From contig CALMSO010000086.1 in NCBI GenBank assembly GCA_937872385.1, forward strand, positions 1-64,000: a stretch of 64,000 nt of DNA, given 5' to 3'. Positions within the stretch are counted from its first letter, which is position 1; the number at the start of each line of letters is the position of its first letter. The notes under the pieces are model-generated. The model did not search any database. It saw nothing but the letters and a program-made list of their open reading frames with translations, and was not told where the DNA came from. The stretch is from an uncultured Saprospiraceae bacterium (lineage in GTDB: Bacteria; Bacteroidota; Bacteroidia; Chitinophagales; Saprospiraceae). Below are positions 8,067-16,363 of the stretch, piece after piece. The translations under genes were made by a program, and so were the position numbers.

Positions 8067-9323
8067 ATGAAAACATTTCAGCACCCGACTTTTTTGATTT
8101 CGCTATTCTTAACCAGCTTTTTCTCCTTGCAGGCCCAAGATAATTGCCAACTGCCGAGAGGGGTTACCATCCAAAACACCGAACGCAGCGCATTTTACGA
8201 GCATTATGTACGCAATTTTGCTAATCGAGGCGGTCATTTGTCCACTGATATCAAAACCATTCCCGTGGTCGTTCACATTCTGTACGAAGCAATAGCCGAC
8301 AGCCTGAGTGAGGAGCGGGTAATGCAACAAATCGAAGCGTTAACCCTCGATTTCCGGCGGCTGAACGCCGACACCATGCGCACTCGCGAGCTATTCAAAC
8401 CTGTAGCCGCCGACCTCCACGTCGAATTTTGTCTCGTGCGCAATGACCCTACAGGGCAAGCTACTACTGGCATTACCTGGCATTATGTGCCAAATATTGC
8501 CGAGCAAAATCTTTACGACCTGATGCTGGCTACCCAATGGAATCCGCAGCGCTACCTCAACATCTGGGTGTCGCCTACTATCGAAGGTGGGCAAAGCTCT
8601 TTTCCCTGGGACGACCACACCGAGCGCGTAGATGGCTTTTTGGTCGGAACCCGCGTTTTCGGCACCTCCGGCGACCTGATGGAAGGCTTTGGCGAGGGCG
8701 GAGTAGCCACGCATGAAGCTGGACACTATCTCGGTTTGTACCATACGTTTGAAGGCGGTTTTATATGGCTCGGCGAATGCGATGTACCCTGTGATACCAC
8801 CGGTGATTTCGTATGCGACACACCACTCGACTGGAACTTAGCTTGGGCTATCGGTTTTTGTGAGGAAGGCGAGCGCTTTTGCGAAGACGGCTCTACCTTT
8901 TTTGTACAAAGCGAGAACTTCATGGCCTATTCTAATGACACCTGCTGGAATATGTTCACCGACGGGCAACGGATCCGCGTACGAGCCACCTTAGATAGCT
9001 TGCGCGCCGAGCTGGTATCCCTCGAAAACCTCGTGACCACAGGTTGTGCGCTACCTACTCATATTCCGGTAGAGCCCGTGGTAAACGCCCTGCGCCTTTA
9101 CCCACAGCCGGCTAAGCGGCAAGTGATACTAGATTTCGGGCAAACGATTCCAAGCGCAGTCGTGCGGCTGTTTGCTACCGATGGGCGCTTACTTTTGCAA
9201 ACCACCAGCGAACAGCAGCAGGAGCTACAACTCAATTTACCGGACTTGCCCCCAGGGATGTATGTGATACAAGTAAGCGATGGGCACAGCCTGCGTGCCG
9301 CGAAGTTGTTAGTCGGTCAGTGA
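8067..9323 (+). CDS. Secreted M43-family zinc metalloprotease with T9SS domain
   Basis: The ATG at 8067 was chosen because a signal peptide follows at once (MKTFQHPTFLISLFLTSFFS, cut after LQA); the frame extends 12 codons further upstream without support. The 418-residue protein carries the extended zinc motif HEAGHYLGLYH at about 216-226 and a Met-turn (NFMAYSND), as in pappalysin/cytophagalysin peptidases. The last 75 or so residues (LRLYPQPAKRQVILDF to GMYVIQVSDGHSLRAAKLLV) are a type A T9SS sorting domain. It is therefore predicted to be secreted or attached to the cell surface and to digest external proteins or peptides. It appears to be a single-gene unit. Confidence 0.92.
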   Translation: MKTFQHPTFLISLFLTSFFSLQAQDNCQLPRGVTIQNTERSAFYEHYVRNFANRGGHLSTDIKTIPVVVHILYEAIADSLSEERVMQQIEALTLDFRRLNADTMRTRELFKPVAADLHVEFCLVRNDPTGQATTGITWHYVPNIAEQNLYDLMLATQWNPQRYLNIWVSPTIEGGQSSFPWDDHTERVDGFLVGTRVFGTSGDLMEGFGEGGVATHEAGHYLGLYHTFEGGFIWLGECDVPCDTTGDFVCDTPLDWNLAWAIGFCEEGERFCEDGSTFFVQSENFMAYSNDTCWNMFTDGQRIRVRATLDSLRAELVSLENLVTTGCALPTHIPVEPVVNALRLYPQPAKRQVILDFGQTIPSAVVRLFATDGRLLLQTTSEQQQELQLNLPDLPPGMYVIQVSDGHSLRAAKLLVGQ

Positions 9324-9732
9324 TTTTTCAAATAACTAGGTAATCGCTGCAGCAAATTTTCCGTAAATTTTCGTAGAATAGGCGGGAGTTTGCTGTAGTT
9401 TTGTACATTTGCGGCTAAACTAGTCATACCGATACATTTTAACACGCTTTTGTACAATTTAAGTAATAGGATATTGTTATTTTGTTAATGTTATTTGTTA
9501 GTTGTTATTTGTTAGTTATTAAATTGTTAATTGGGGTAGCATTTTTGCCTTTGATAATCAGTTGTTTATATGTTTTTTTTACTGAAAATAGTTTTGTCCG
9601 GTTACTTATTACATCCACACCTCTCCCATTCATAAGCGCTTTTTAAAATGTATTGAAAATCAATATTTTACAAAATAAACTCGATAATTAGCATTAGAAC
9701 AGAGCTAAATAAATTGACAGATAATAAAAAAT
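9324..9732. other. AT-rich gene-free region with a promoter-like box
   Basis: No coding frame is convincing in these 409 bases. A match to the Bacteroidota -7 box (TACATTTG) lies at 9404-9411 on the plus strand, about 320 bp before the next gene. Repeated GTTATTTGTTA and GTTAATTGGGG phrases at about 9470-9540 resemble parts of the dispersed repeat family seen at 10680 and 26664. If the box is active, the NYN gene would have a long 5' leader. Confidence 0.5.
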
Positions 9733-10677
9733 ATGCGCGACAAATTGACCCGAATCGGTGTTTTTTACGATGGTAATTACTTTCTGCACGTTAGCAATTA
9801 TTACAATTATGACCACCTGCGCAAAAAGCGCCTGAGTATTGCGGGCTTGCACGAGTTCGTTCGCAGCCATGTGGCCCAAGAAGAAAGCATGGATGTACAC
9901 CTCTGCCACATTGTGGATGCGCACTATTTCCGGGGGCGCCTCAATGCGCAAGAAGCTTCGCAGCGCGGCAATGTGCTGTATTACGATCGGGTTTTCGACG
10001 ATATCCTGATGTCGGAGGGTGTCACCACTCATTATCTACCTTTACGCAACTACGGCGGCCGCCGCGAAGAAAAAGGCATTGACGTGTGGCTGGCGCTGGA
10101 GGCTTTCGAGCTGGCGATCTATAAAAAATTTGACGTACTGGTGCTCATCGCTTCCGATGGCGATTATGTGCCATTGGTGCGCAAACTCAATACGCTGGGC
10201 ACGCGTGTGATGGTGCTAAGCTGGGATTTTGAATACACTACCCCAACCGGGCAGACTTTAGTGACGCGTACTTCGCAAGATTTGCTGGAGGAGGTATCTT
10301 ACCCAGTAGCTATGCACGAAGTGATTGACAACCGCCTCAAGCGCAATGACCCAATGATCAATAATCTTTTTGTGCAATACGAAAGCAAGCGGCAACCGCC
10401 CACCATCACCCCGGCTACGCCCGACGAGACGGAAGTACCGGAGTATGAATTTGACGGGGAGGCACGTACCAGCGAAATTCTCAGCATCAAAAATGGCTAC
10501 GGCTTTATAAAATATCCGCCCAATAACTTGTTCTTCCACTACTCTACCGTAGCCAATACCGATTTTAACGAACTTCGAGAAGGCGATTTGGTGCGTTTCA
10601 ACATTACCAAAGGTGAAAAAGGCGACTATGTAGCCGTCAATGTGCATTTGGCTGATGAACCCACGGAGGAGGAGTAA
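9733..10677 (+). CDS. NYN-domain protein fused to a cold-shock-like domain
   Basis: The 314-residue protein has an N-terminal NYN (LabA/DUF88, PIN-like) domain with the expected acidic residues: GVFYDGNYF, GIDVWLALEAF and the SDGDYVPLV motif. After a linker rich in Pro and Glu (about 215-240), the C-terminal 70 residues form a cold-shock/OB-like domain (GYGFIKYPPNNLFFHYS, LREGDLVRFNITKGEKG). NYN domains are metal-dependent RNases or RNA-binding relatives, so an RNA-processing role guided by the cold-shock domain is inferred. The gene stands alone and is followed by a dispersed repeat element immediately after the stop. Confidence 0.88.
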   Translation: MRDKLTRIGVFYDGNYFLHVSNYYNYDHLRKKRLSIAGLHEFVRSHVAQEESMDVHLCHIVDAHYFRGRLNAQEASQRGNVLYYDRVFDDILMSEGVTTHYLPLRNYGGRREEKGIDVWLALEAFELAIYKKFDVLVLIASDGDYVPLVRKLNTLGTRVMVLSWDFEYTTPTGQTLVTRTSQDLLEEVSYPVAMHEVIDNRLKRNDPMINNLFVQYESKRQPPTITPATPDETEVPEYEFDGEARTSEILSIKNGYGFIKYPPNNLFFHYSTVANTDFNELREGDLVRFNITKGEKGDYVAVNVHLADEPTEEE

Positions 10678-10679
10678 GT

Positions 10680-10890
10680 AATGGGATATTGTTAATTGGG
10701 GCAGCGTTTGAGAAGGGGGATAGGGGAATGGGACAAATAAGGATATAAGGAAATTAGGTTTAAAAGTTGAGAAGTTTAAAGGTTGAGACCGCATCTAACT
10801 TCTATTGTCTAATGATCTGAAATCTACCTACCATTCCCCCATTTGTCCTATCGTACCTATTCCCCTATTCTTCCTATCAACCCCTCAACC
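10680..10890. repeat. Dispersed modular repeat element (copy at NYN 3' end)
   Basis: This low-complexity stretch fills the gap between two converging genes. It contains the phrases gggatattgtta, ggttgagaccgcat (10781-10794), then taacttctattgtcta and polypyrimidine CCCCTATTC runs. The segment from 10781 for about 31 bases closely matches 58581 onward. It starts within about 3 bases of the upstream stop codon. Confidence 0.7.
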
Positions 10891-10893
10891 CCC

Positions 10894-11856
10894 TCACAGC
10901 CCCAACAAAAAACCGATGGTAAAATTGCTATCCCAGTCAAAAACGAAGGTGTCGCAGCCGGTAGCGTCCTGCAAAGCCCGATAAATATTAATGCCTGCTT
11001 TGGTTTTGGCTTCTTCAATGGTATAATCATCCGGTGCCTTGAGCACGGTGTAGCGCTCCTTGCCGTTGCGGTGGGTTTTTGCCAAATCGAAAGGCGCGCC
11101 GCCAATCATAAACCCAACTAAGCGCCGATCCGCCGGAATTTGCCCGGCTAATGCTTTTACTTCATTATAAACCTTGCCGTCGGTGACATTATTTTGAAAA
11201 TACTTTGAGCCATAGGTCTCAAGGCTGCGGATGCGGTCGCCCTGCATCCAAGATATTTTGGTGTTGCTGGAGCCGATGTCCACTACAAAAGCATCATTCA
11301 GATAAGCCTCCGGCAGTACGCACTTGAGCGCGAGTTGCCCTTCTTTTTCGGGTGTCACCGGATTGACTACGTAGCCGAGTTTTTTTAATTCTGCGCTAAT
11401 TTTTTGCACTTGCTCGCTTTTGGCAGCGCCGGAGCTGACCACAAAATGAATATCTTTGCCCGACACGCCATAATTGAGCATGCCAGAGATGTAGTTTTTC
11501 AGCCCTTCCCGAATATCGGTGGCGGTAGCCATATTTTCGTGTACAAGGCTGGCCCCAAACTCCGCTTTTTTCAGTTGCCAACGCTTCTGCGCGTCTATAT
11601 CTACCACAAAGGAATTGAAGCCCGAAGCTCCGAGTTCCACTACGCCTTTCAGTACACCATTGACCGGCGCGGGCGGCGTGAAGTTGAAAGCGCTAAGGTC
11701 TGTTTGTGGGGCAGGAGTTTCTGTTGCCGGCTGCGTTTGGGTAGTAACAACGGGCGCTTCATTAGGGGTGGATTTCATAAAGTATTGAAACGCAAAAAAT
11801 GCAGCGGCTACAACTGCCACTACAATCAGAAACTTGGAAAAAGTGGTTAATCTCAT
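10894..11856 (-). CDS. Membrane-anchored ASKHA-like protein
   Basis: The ATG at 11856 is preferred; the frame remains open upstream but runs through the tRNA-His terminator and gene. The 320-residue protein has an N-terminal membrane helix (about 8-27) and a Pro/Thr-rich linker, then a domain with an ASKHA phosphate-loop-like motif (VVDIGSSNTKISW) and a later glycine turn (GFMIGGAPFDLAK). This resembles the sugar kinase/Hsp70/actin or Ppx/GppA superfamily, but no specific member is recognised. The soluble part is probably outside the cytoplasm if the helix is a signal anchor. Function unknown. Confidence 0.7.
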   Translation of the reverse strand: MRLTTFSKFLIVVAVVAAAFFAFQYFMKSTPNEAPVVTTQTQPATETPAPQTDLSAFNFTPPAPVNGVLKGVVELGASGFNSFVVDIDAQKRWQLKKAEFGASLVHENMATATDIREGLKNYISGMLNYGVSGKDIHFVVSSGAAKSEQVQKISAELKKLGYVVNPVTPEKEGQLALKCVLPEAYLNDAFVVDIGSSNTKISWMQGDRIRSLETYGSKYFQNNVTDGKVYNEVKALAGQIPADRRLVGFMIGGAPFDLAKTHRNGKERYTVLKAPDDYTIEEAKTKAGINIYRALQDATGCDTFVFDWDSNFTIGFLLGL

Positions 11857-11954
11857 GGTTTTGTTGTTTGTTTTTGAGGCGAATAAATGACCGAAAGTCT
11901 TTGTTTCAGCGGCTGAATTTAAGCAAAAAAAGCGCTTTTTTGGGTAAAAAAGTG

Positions 11955-11986
11955 CAAAAAAAAGGTTGCCTGTGCACAGACAACCT
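11955..11986 (-). terminator. Intrinsic terminator of tRNA-His
   Basis: On the minus strand AGGTTGTCTGTGCACAGGCAACCT forms a near-perfect hairpin whose stem spans 11963-11986, followed by a run of eight T. It lies directly behind the tRNA-His gene. Confidence 0.9.
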
Positions 11987-11991
11987 CGTTG

Positions 11992-12066
<75 letters not shown>

Positions 12067-12215
12067 ATTTTTGATGCAAAATGGCTGCGAGCATTGATAC
12101 GCTGACAACCATTTTATTAAAGCGATGCAAATATACAATTAGTTCCCCGAAAATTAAATTTCTTTTGGCAGGTTTTTTGACAGGAAGTTGTATTTTGGGT
12201 CAAAACCAGCGCATT

Positions 12216-12659
12216 ATGAAAAATATTATCCTTGCTACTTGGCTGCTGTGCTTGCTATTGGCCTGCAAACGCGACTTGGAAAAAGGTGCTGCGGAGTCAA
12301 CGATACAATTGCTTTGCGAATACATGGAATCTGCCAACGAGACGCCACATTTCGGGGTGTATATGATTGTGGATGCCATCAAAACCAAAGTAATGGAAGT
12401 ACCAACCGGCTGCACCGAGATCGCTCCGGATGCTTACGACAAGTTCGCCATACCTGCCAATGCGCTGAGTGCAACGGGTGGCCGGTGGCCCGGTGGTGGC
12501 GATTATTTCTATGCGCTTCGGGAGGCTTCCGGGCGAGTGGTGGTCTATCACACAGCAGTGCATGAAGACCGAGCAATGGCAAGATATGCTTATGTACCGA
12601 TTGCTGTGTATGAAAACGGCCGAATACAAGTGGAAATACCTGCTTTTAATGAGAAATGA
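12216..12659 (+). CDS. Small lipoprotein of unknown function
   Basis: The ATG at 12216 starts a clear lipoprotein signal (MKNIILATWLLCLLLACKRD, lipobox LLAC), giving a 147-residue protein; the frame extends upstream without support. The mature part has aromatic and glycine-rich strands (GGRWPGGGDYFYALREASGRVVVYHT) and no known motif that I recognise. It probably sits in the envelope. It converges with the next gene across an ACCATGAA repeat. Confidence 0.7.
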   Translation: MKNIILATWLLCLLLACKRDLEKGAAESTIQLLCEYMESANETPHFGVYMIVDAIKTKVMEVPTGCTEIAPDAYDKFAIPANALSATGGRWPGGGDYFYALREASGRVVVYHTAVHEDRAMARYAYVPIAVYENGRIQVEIPAFNEK

Positions 12660-12701
12660 TGTTTGGAGAATGGTTTAGGGTTTATTTTATAGGGAGTTGC
12701 A

Positions 12702-12741
12702 ACCATGAAACCATGAAACAATGAAACCATGAAACCACATT
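12702..12741. repeat. Short 8-bp ACCATGAA tandem array
   Basis: About four to five units of the octamer accatgaa (one accatgaa variant acaatgaa) lie between two converging genes. The same octamer forms longer arrays at 16141 and 29148. Confidence 0.85.
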
Positions 12742-13292
12742 CAATTCTCCCAGAATTTCCAATTGAAGCCCTCGCGCTTGCGGCGGTTTTTGCGTTTTTT
12801 CTTATTGCTACCACTAAAGGGTTTCCATTCTCGTTTGTCTATAATATAGCGCAGTGAAATGCCCGTTTGGGTGTAAAAATTGTTTTGCCCGCCAACGATA
12901 TTGATAGCCGGTTTAAAATCATAGGAAATATTCAGACGAGCCAAGGACAGCTCAATGCCGCCAATAAAAGTAATACCGAACGGGTTTTTGTAAGGCATTT
13001 GGTCGAGGTCTGTTTCGTTGATCCAGCCCTTGTGCAATCCGCCACCGTAATACACATTCATCCGGCGCGACAAAATCGGAAAATGCTGCTCAGCCATCAA
13101 AGTGATGAGCACTTCTTCGCGTTGCAAACTGGACTGGAGGAGGGCCTCAAGCGTGGTTTTGGTTGCTATGCGTTGCTTCACGGTCAGCCCCCAGTCGGTG
13201 CCGAGGCGCATGCCGAGGGCTGTGTCGTAAGACTGGGCTTGCAGACTCGCTGGAATGATGAGTACAAATAGGAGATGCCGTAAATATTTCAT
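12741..13292 (-). CDS. Predicted outer-membrane/periplasmic protein
   Basis: This 183-residue protein has a signal peptide (MKYLRHLLFVLIIPASLQAQ). The body alternates polar and hydrophobic residues in beta-strand fashion (MNVYYGGGLHKGW, FGITFIGGIELSLARLNISYDF, TQTGISLRYIID), as in small Bacteroidota outer-membrane barrels. It ends in a very basic tail (NKKKRKNRRKREGFNWKFWEN), which is unusual for a barrel and may lie outside the membrane domain. Function unknown. Confidence 0.7.
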   Translation of the reverse strand: MKYLRHLLFVLIIPASLQAQSYDTALGMRLGTDWGLTVKQRIATKTTLEALLQSSLQREEVLITLMAEQHFPILSRRMNVYYGGGLHKGWINETDLDQMPYKNPFGITFIGGIELSLARLNISYDFKPAINIVGGQNNFYTQTGISLRYIIDKREWKPFSGSNKKKRKNRRKREGFNWKFWEN

Positions 13293-13400
13293 GCCCTCAA
13301 AACGAAGGAGAAAAGCGGAGTAGTATCAATTTTTTTAAAATATTTTTGCTCCGGCTATTGACCAAACGACCGGCAGCCGGAGCGAGCTTTCAGCGCCATT

Positions 13401-14435
13401 TTATAAATCAAAAAAACTGTCGTATTGATTTTTGTGTGCCGGGTCTTTCACACGCTCTTTGACAGGGGCATTCAGGTCGAGCACATCTTTATCGTCATTG
13501 GCTTGCAGCAGTAGGTTTTGCTTTTCTTCCCCCAAAATCAAAGAAACTCCTTCGCGCTCCCATTTTTCGAGCATTTTCAAGCCTTCTTCTTCAAAGATAC
13601 CGTTTTGCAAATCAACGGAATTCATAAAATTGGCCGACATATCCATGAAGCGCTCCATCTCGCCTACTTTGTTGGCTACATCCTCGGCAATGGCTTCCAT
13701 AGCTTGGTCAAACATAGCGCGCTTATCGGGGTCGCCACTGATAATGCTCATAGCCGAGCGCATGGCTCCGTGGCTGGCGTGGATGGCTTTGCGCTCTTGT
13801 TCCTTCACCATCACCTGATCCTGAATGTCTTCCATCAGTATCTGAGAATTGTCGTACATTTTGCTTAGCACACGATAGAGCACCTCCATCTTGCGGTAGA
13901 GGTCTTCGAGGCGCATATTCGACTCTTTGAGGCGGCCTGCCTGCCGCGATTTCAAAATTAGAATATTTTGCTTGTCGGCTTCTCGGGCCTTGTTGGCCAT
14001 ATTCAGGCTGCTCTCGATCTGCTTTTTGTTATTGTGAATGACCTCTTGCAATTTGTGCATCTGACCGCGCAGTTGGGCAATTTGTTTATTCATCTTGCGC
14101 AAGTTATTTTTCAGCTCCTCTACATACGACTTCAGGATGCCAATAGGGTCTATTTGCACAAAAAGTCCTGTCAACCAGCGCATTACACTTTTGTACATAT
14201 AACTGACTAAATTGCGCATTTTAGGATCGAGCACCATATACACTAAGGCACCAAGTGCTACCAGCATCAGGCTCAGGTATAGTACATTCTGAGCCAGCAC
14301 AATCAGTGTAGGCAAAGCCATGTACAAAAGATAACCGCCACCAAGGATGAGCGCGGCCAGAAAAATCATGCCAGTGACGCCTTCCGGGCGCTGCCAGAAT
14401 GATTTGGGTTTAAATTCTTTGCTGTAAGTGTCCAT
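13401..14435 (-). CDS. Membrane protein with long coiled coil
   Basis: The 344-residue protein has two hydrophobic helices near the N-terminus (about 22-42 and 48-68) and then a long charged helical region (about 95-260), with heptad-like patterns such as LRKMNKQIAQLRGQMHKLQE. The composition recalls PspA-type or stress-membrane proteins, but there is no convincing signature. The adjacent upstream gene on the same strand (49 bp away) also encodes a coiled-coil protein, so the two probably act together. Function unknown. Confidence 0.75.
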   Translation of the reverse strand: MDTYSKEFKPKSFWQRPEGVTGMIFLAALILGGGYLLYMALPTLIVLAQNVLYLSLMLVALGALVYMVLDPKMRNLVSYMYKSVMRWLTGLFVQIDPIGILKSYVEELKNNLRKMNKQIAQLRGQMHKLQEVIHNNKKQIESSLNMANKAREADKQNILILKSRQAGRLKESNMRLEDLYRKMEVLYRVLSKMYDNSQILMEDIQDQVMVKEQERKAIHASHGAMRSAMSIISGDPDKRAMFDQAMEAIAEDVANKVGEMERFMDMSANFMNSVDLQNGIFEEEGLKMLEKWEREGVSLILGEEKQNLLLQANDDKDVLDLNAPVKERVKDPAHKNQYDSFFDL

Positions 14436-14483
14436 TGTTGTAATAAAAAATTTTCGGTGAAAATAGCATAAAAAAATGAAATA

Positions 14484-15119
14484 CTATCCGGCTGTATTCA
14501 ACAAGTATTTTTGAATATTCGCCATATCTGTGCCAATGCGCCCGGCCAAAGCCTGGTAAGAAGCTTCAAAATTGCGGGTGGTCGTGTCCACTTTAGCGGC
14601 AGCCTCTGTGATTTCTGCCCGTAGCGTTGCCGTTTGCTGGCGGTGCTGCTCGATGTCGCGGGTCAATTGTTCGATTTGCTCGGTTTTGGTCTGTATAGCA
14701 GCTTCTATCTGCCGGATTTCCTGCTCCCGAGTGCCCACGAGTTTTTCCTGTTGGTTGGCTGCGGCCATTTGAAATTTCTGCTCCTCTTGCTGTAGCACAT
14801 CAAGATAGTGCTGCGCGGTTTGCAATAGTTTTTCGGGGGTAGCGCCCATGGTTTGGGCCATAGCAAAGGCAGAGCGATAGCGCGTTGGTTCGTCCATCGG
14901 TACCGTTTGTAATGATTGCAGCGACTTTTTAAATTCTAAATAATCAAAACCATCAAGATTATGCGCTTGCATAGCCTTGAATAGAATCTCCATAAACTCA
15001 TCGCGTACCTCGCCGGGGCTTGTTGCCGGTGCCTGCGTTTCGATAGCTGCTTTCGGCGCTGGCGGCGGTTTTGGCTTTTCCTCTTCGAGGATGAATAATG
15101 ATTTGATATTTTTCAACAT
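14484..15119 (-). CDS. Cytoplasmic coiled-coil protein, partner of next gene
   Basis: The ATG at 15119 gives 211 residues; a TTG two codons upstream is less likely. There is no signal peptide or membrane helix. After a Pro/Ala-rich stretch (EEEKPKPPPAPKAA) comes a compact helical region (about 40-115) and then a long coiled coil (about 115-195, EIRQIEAAIQTKTEQIEQLT). It is the first gene of a two-gene operon with the membrane coiled-coil protein. Function unknown. Confidence 0.75.
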   Translation of the reverse strand: MLKNIKSLFILEEEKPKPPPAPKAAIETQAPATSPGEVRDEFMEILFKAMQAHNLDGFDYLEFKKSLQSLQTVPMDEPTRYRSAFAMAQTMGATPEKLLQTAQHYLDVLQQEEQKFQMAAANQQEKLVGTREQEIRQIEAAIQTKTEQIEQLTRDIEQHRQQTATLRAEITEAAAKVDTTTRNFEASYQALAGRIGTDMANIQKYLLNTAG

Positions 15120-15379
15120 AAGCAATGCGCTTTGTTATAATTACGGTCAAAATAGCGGATAAGTTTTATACTGTAATAGCCGATAGATGAATGGCGTAGA
15201 TTTTTCTACAAAATAAGCAAATTTCGTGGATTTACCAACCACCATGCCGTCAAATTCATCCGGATGTTTTTTTGTCTGTAAAAAAACGCCGACCTTTAGC
15301 ACTCGAATTTGTTTCAAACAGCATCTAACGCACAAGTAATATATTCTGGATTTAAACAATTGATTATCAATTGCATAAA

Positions 15380-16108
15380 ATGACTTTTGACATAACGGTG
15401 CCCGTGCTCAACGAAGCGCCTACCTTAGCGCAGCAGATAAAAATATTGCACGCTTTCCTGCGCACGCACTTCCCAGTGGCGGGGCAGTGGCGCATTGTGA
15501 TTGCTGATAATGGCTCTACCGACGATACCTTTGCCATAGCCGAACGCCTCGCGGCAGTGCTACCCGAAGTAGCCGTAGTAAAAGTACCGCGCCGGGGAGT
15601 AGGGCTGGCCTTGAAAACCTCCTGGGGGCAGTCGCAAGCGGACATTGTGGGCTACATGGACCTCGATTTGGCAACTGATTTGCCCCATTTTCTGGAAGCT
15701 TACGCCGCTTTAGCCGAGCAAAGCTACGACATTGTGTATGCCACCCGGCTGCATCCGCAGGCTAAGGTGATCGGGCGAACGCTGCGGCGCGAGATTGCCT
15801 CACGGGGTTTCAATTGGCTGCTCAAGCGGTATCTTGGGGTACATTTTTCTGATGGCATGTGCGGGTTTAAATTTTTGCGCCGAGCGGTGTATCCGCAGTT
15901 GTACGAAAGGGGCGCGCAAAACGACGGCTGGTTTTTTTCTACCGAATTGCTGACCGTAGCCGAATGGATGGGTTTGAAAATATATGAATTGCCGGTGCGC
16001 TGGACCGATGATGTGAGCAGTAGCCGGGTGAAGATTCTTCCTTTGGCCAAGCGCTACCTACAGGATATGCACCAGTTGAAAAAGCGGAAAGGAGTAGTAA
16101 GGACATAA
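15380..16108 (+). CDS. Family 2 glycosyltransferase (DPM1-like)
   Basis: The ATG at 15380 gives 242 residues; an in-frame TTG lies three codons earlier. The GT-A fold motifs are clear: TVPVLNEAPTL, IADNGSTDDTF and the metal-binding DLDLATDLPHF. Length and the late segment (SDGMCGFKFLRRAVY, GWFFSTELLTVAEWMG) resemble dolichol-phosphate-mannose-synthase-like enzymes that load a sugar on a lipid carrier. There is no membrane helix at the C-terminus. Donor and acceptor are not predictable. An octamer repeat array follows the gene. Confidence 0.88.
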   Translation: MTFDITVPVLNEAPTLAQQIKILHAFLRTHFPVAGQWRIVIADNGSTDDTFAIAERLAAVLPEVAVVKVPRRGVGLALKTSWGQSQADIVGYMDLDLATDLPHFLEAYAALAEQSYDIVYATRLHPQAKVIGRTLRREIASRGFNWLLKRYLGVHFSDGMCGFKFLRRAVYPQLYERGAQNDGWFFSTELLTVAEWMGLKIYELPVRWTDDVSSSRVKILPLAKRYLQDMHQLKKRKGVVRT

Positions 16109-16140
16109 AGGTTTTGCCGTTTATGAGGGGAATAGGACAA

Positions 16141-16308
16141 ACCATGCAACCATGAAACCATAAAACCATGCAACCATGAAACCATAAAACCATGCAACCA
16201 TGAAACCATGCAACCATGAAACCATAAAACCATGCAACCATGCAACCATAAAACCATGCAACCATGAAACCATGAAACCATGAAACAAAGAAACCATGAA
16301 ACAAGGAA
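16141..16308. repeat. 21-unit ACCATGMA octamer array
   Basis: The tract is a strict 8-bp tandem repeat with unit accatgaa, accatgca or accataaa; the last units vary (acaaagaa, acaaggaa). The period is not a multiple of three. It starts right after a 'ggggaataggacaa' phrase that belongs to the other dispersed repeat family. The long open frames across it exist only because the unit lacks stops in those frames. Confidence 0.95.
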
Positions 16309-16363
16309 AAAAAGAATGCGTTTTATATCTTCACGATATTATTACAAATCGTAACGCCTAAAG

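Noticed and set aside
15147..15359. 70-codon minus-strand frame before the glycosyltransferase
   Set aside because: No signal, domain or start context; likely chance frame in a gene gap.
16054..16304. Minus-strand frames encoding MVAWFHGFMV-like repeats
   Set aside because: They arise only because the 8-bp repeat has no stop in those frames; composition is an artefact of the repeat and there is no start context.
16141..16308. CRISPR array
   Set aside because: The unit is 8 bp, contiguous and without spacers; no cas gene is present.
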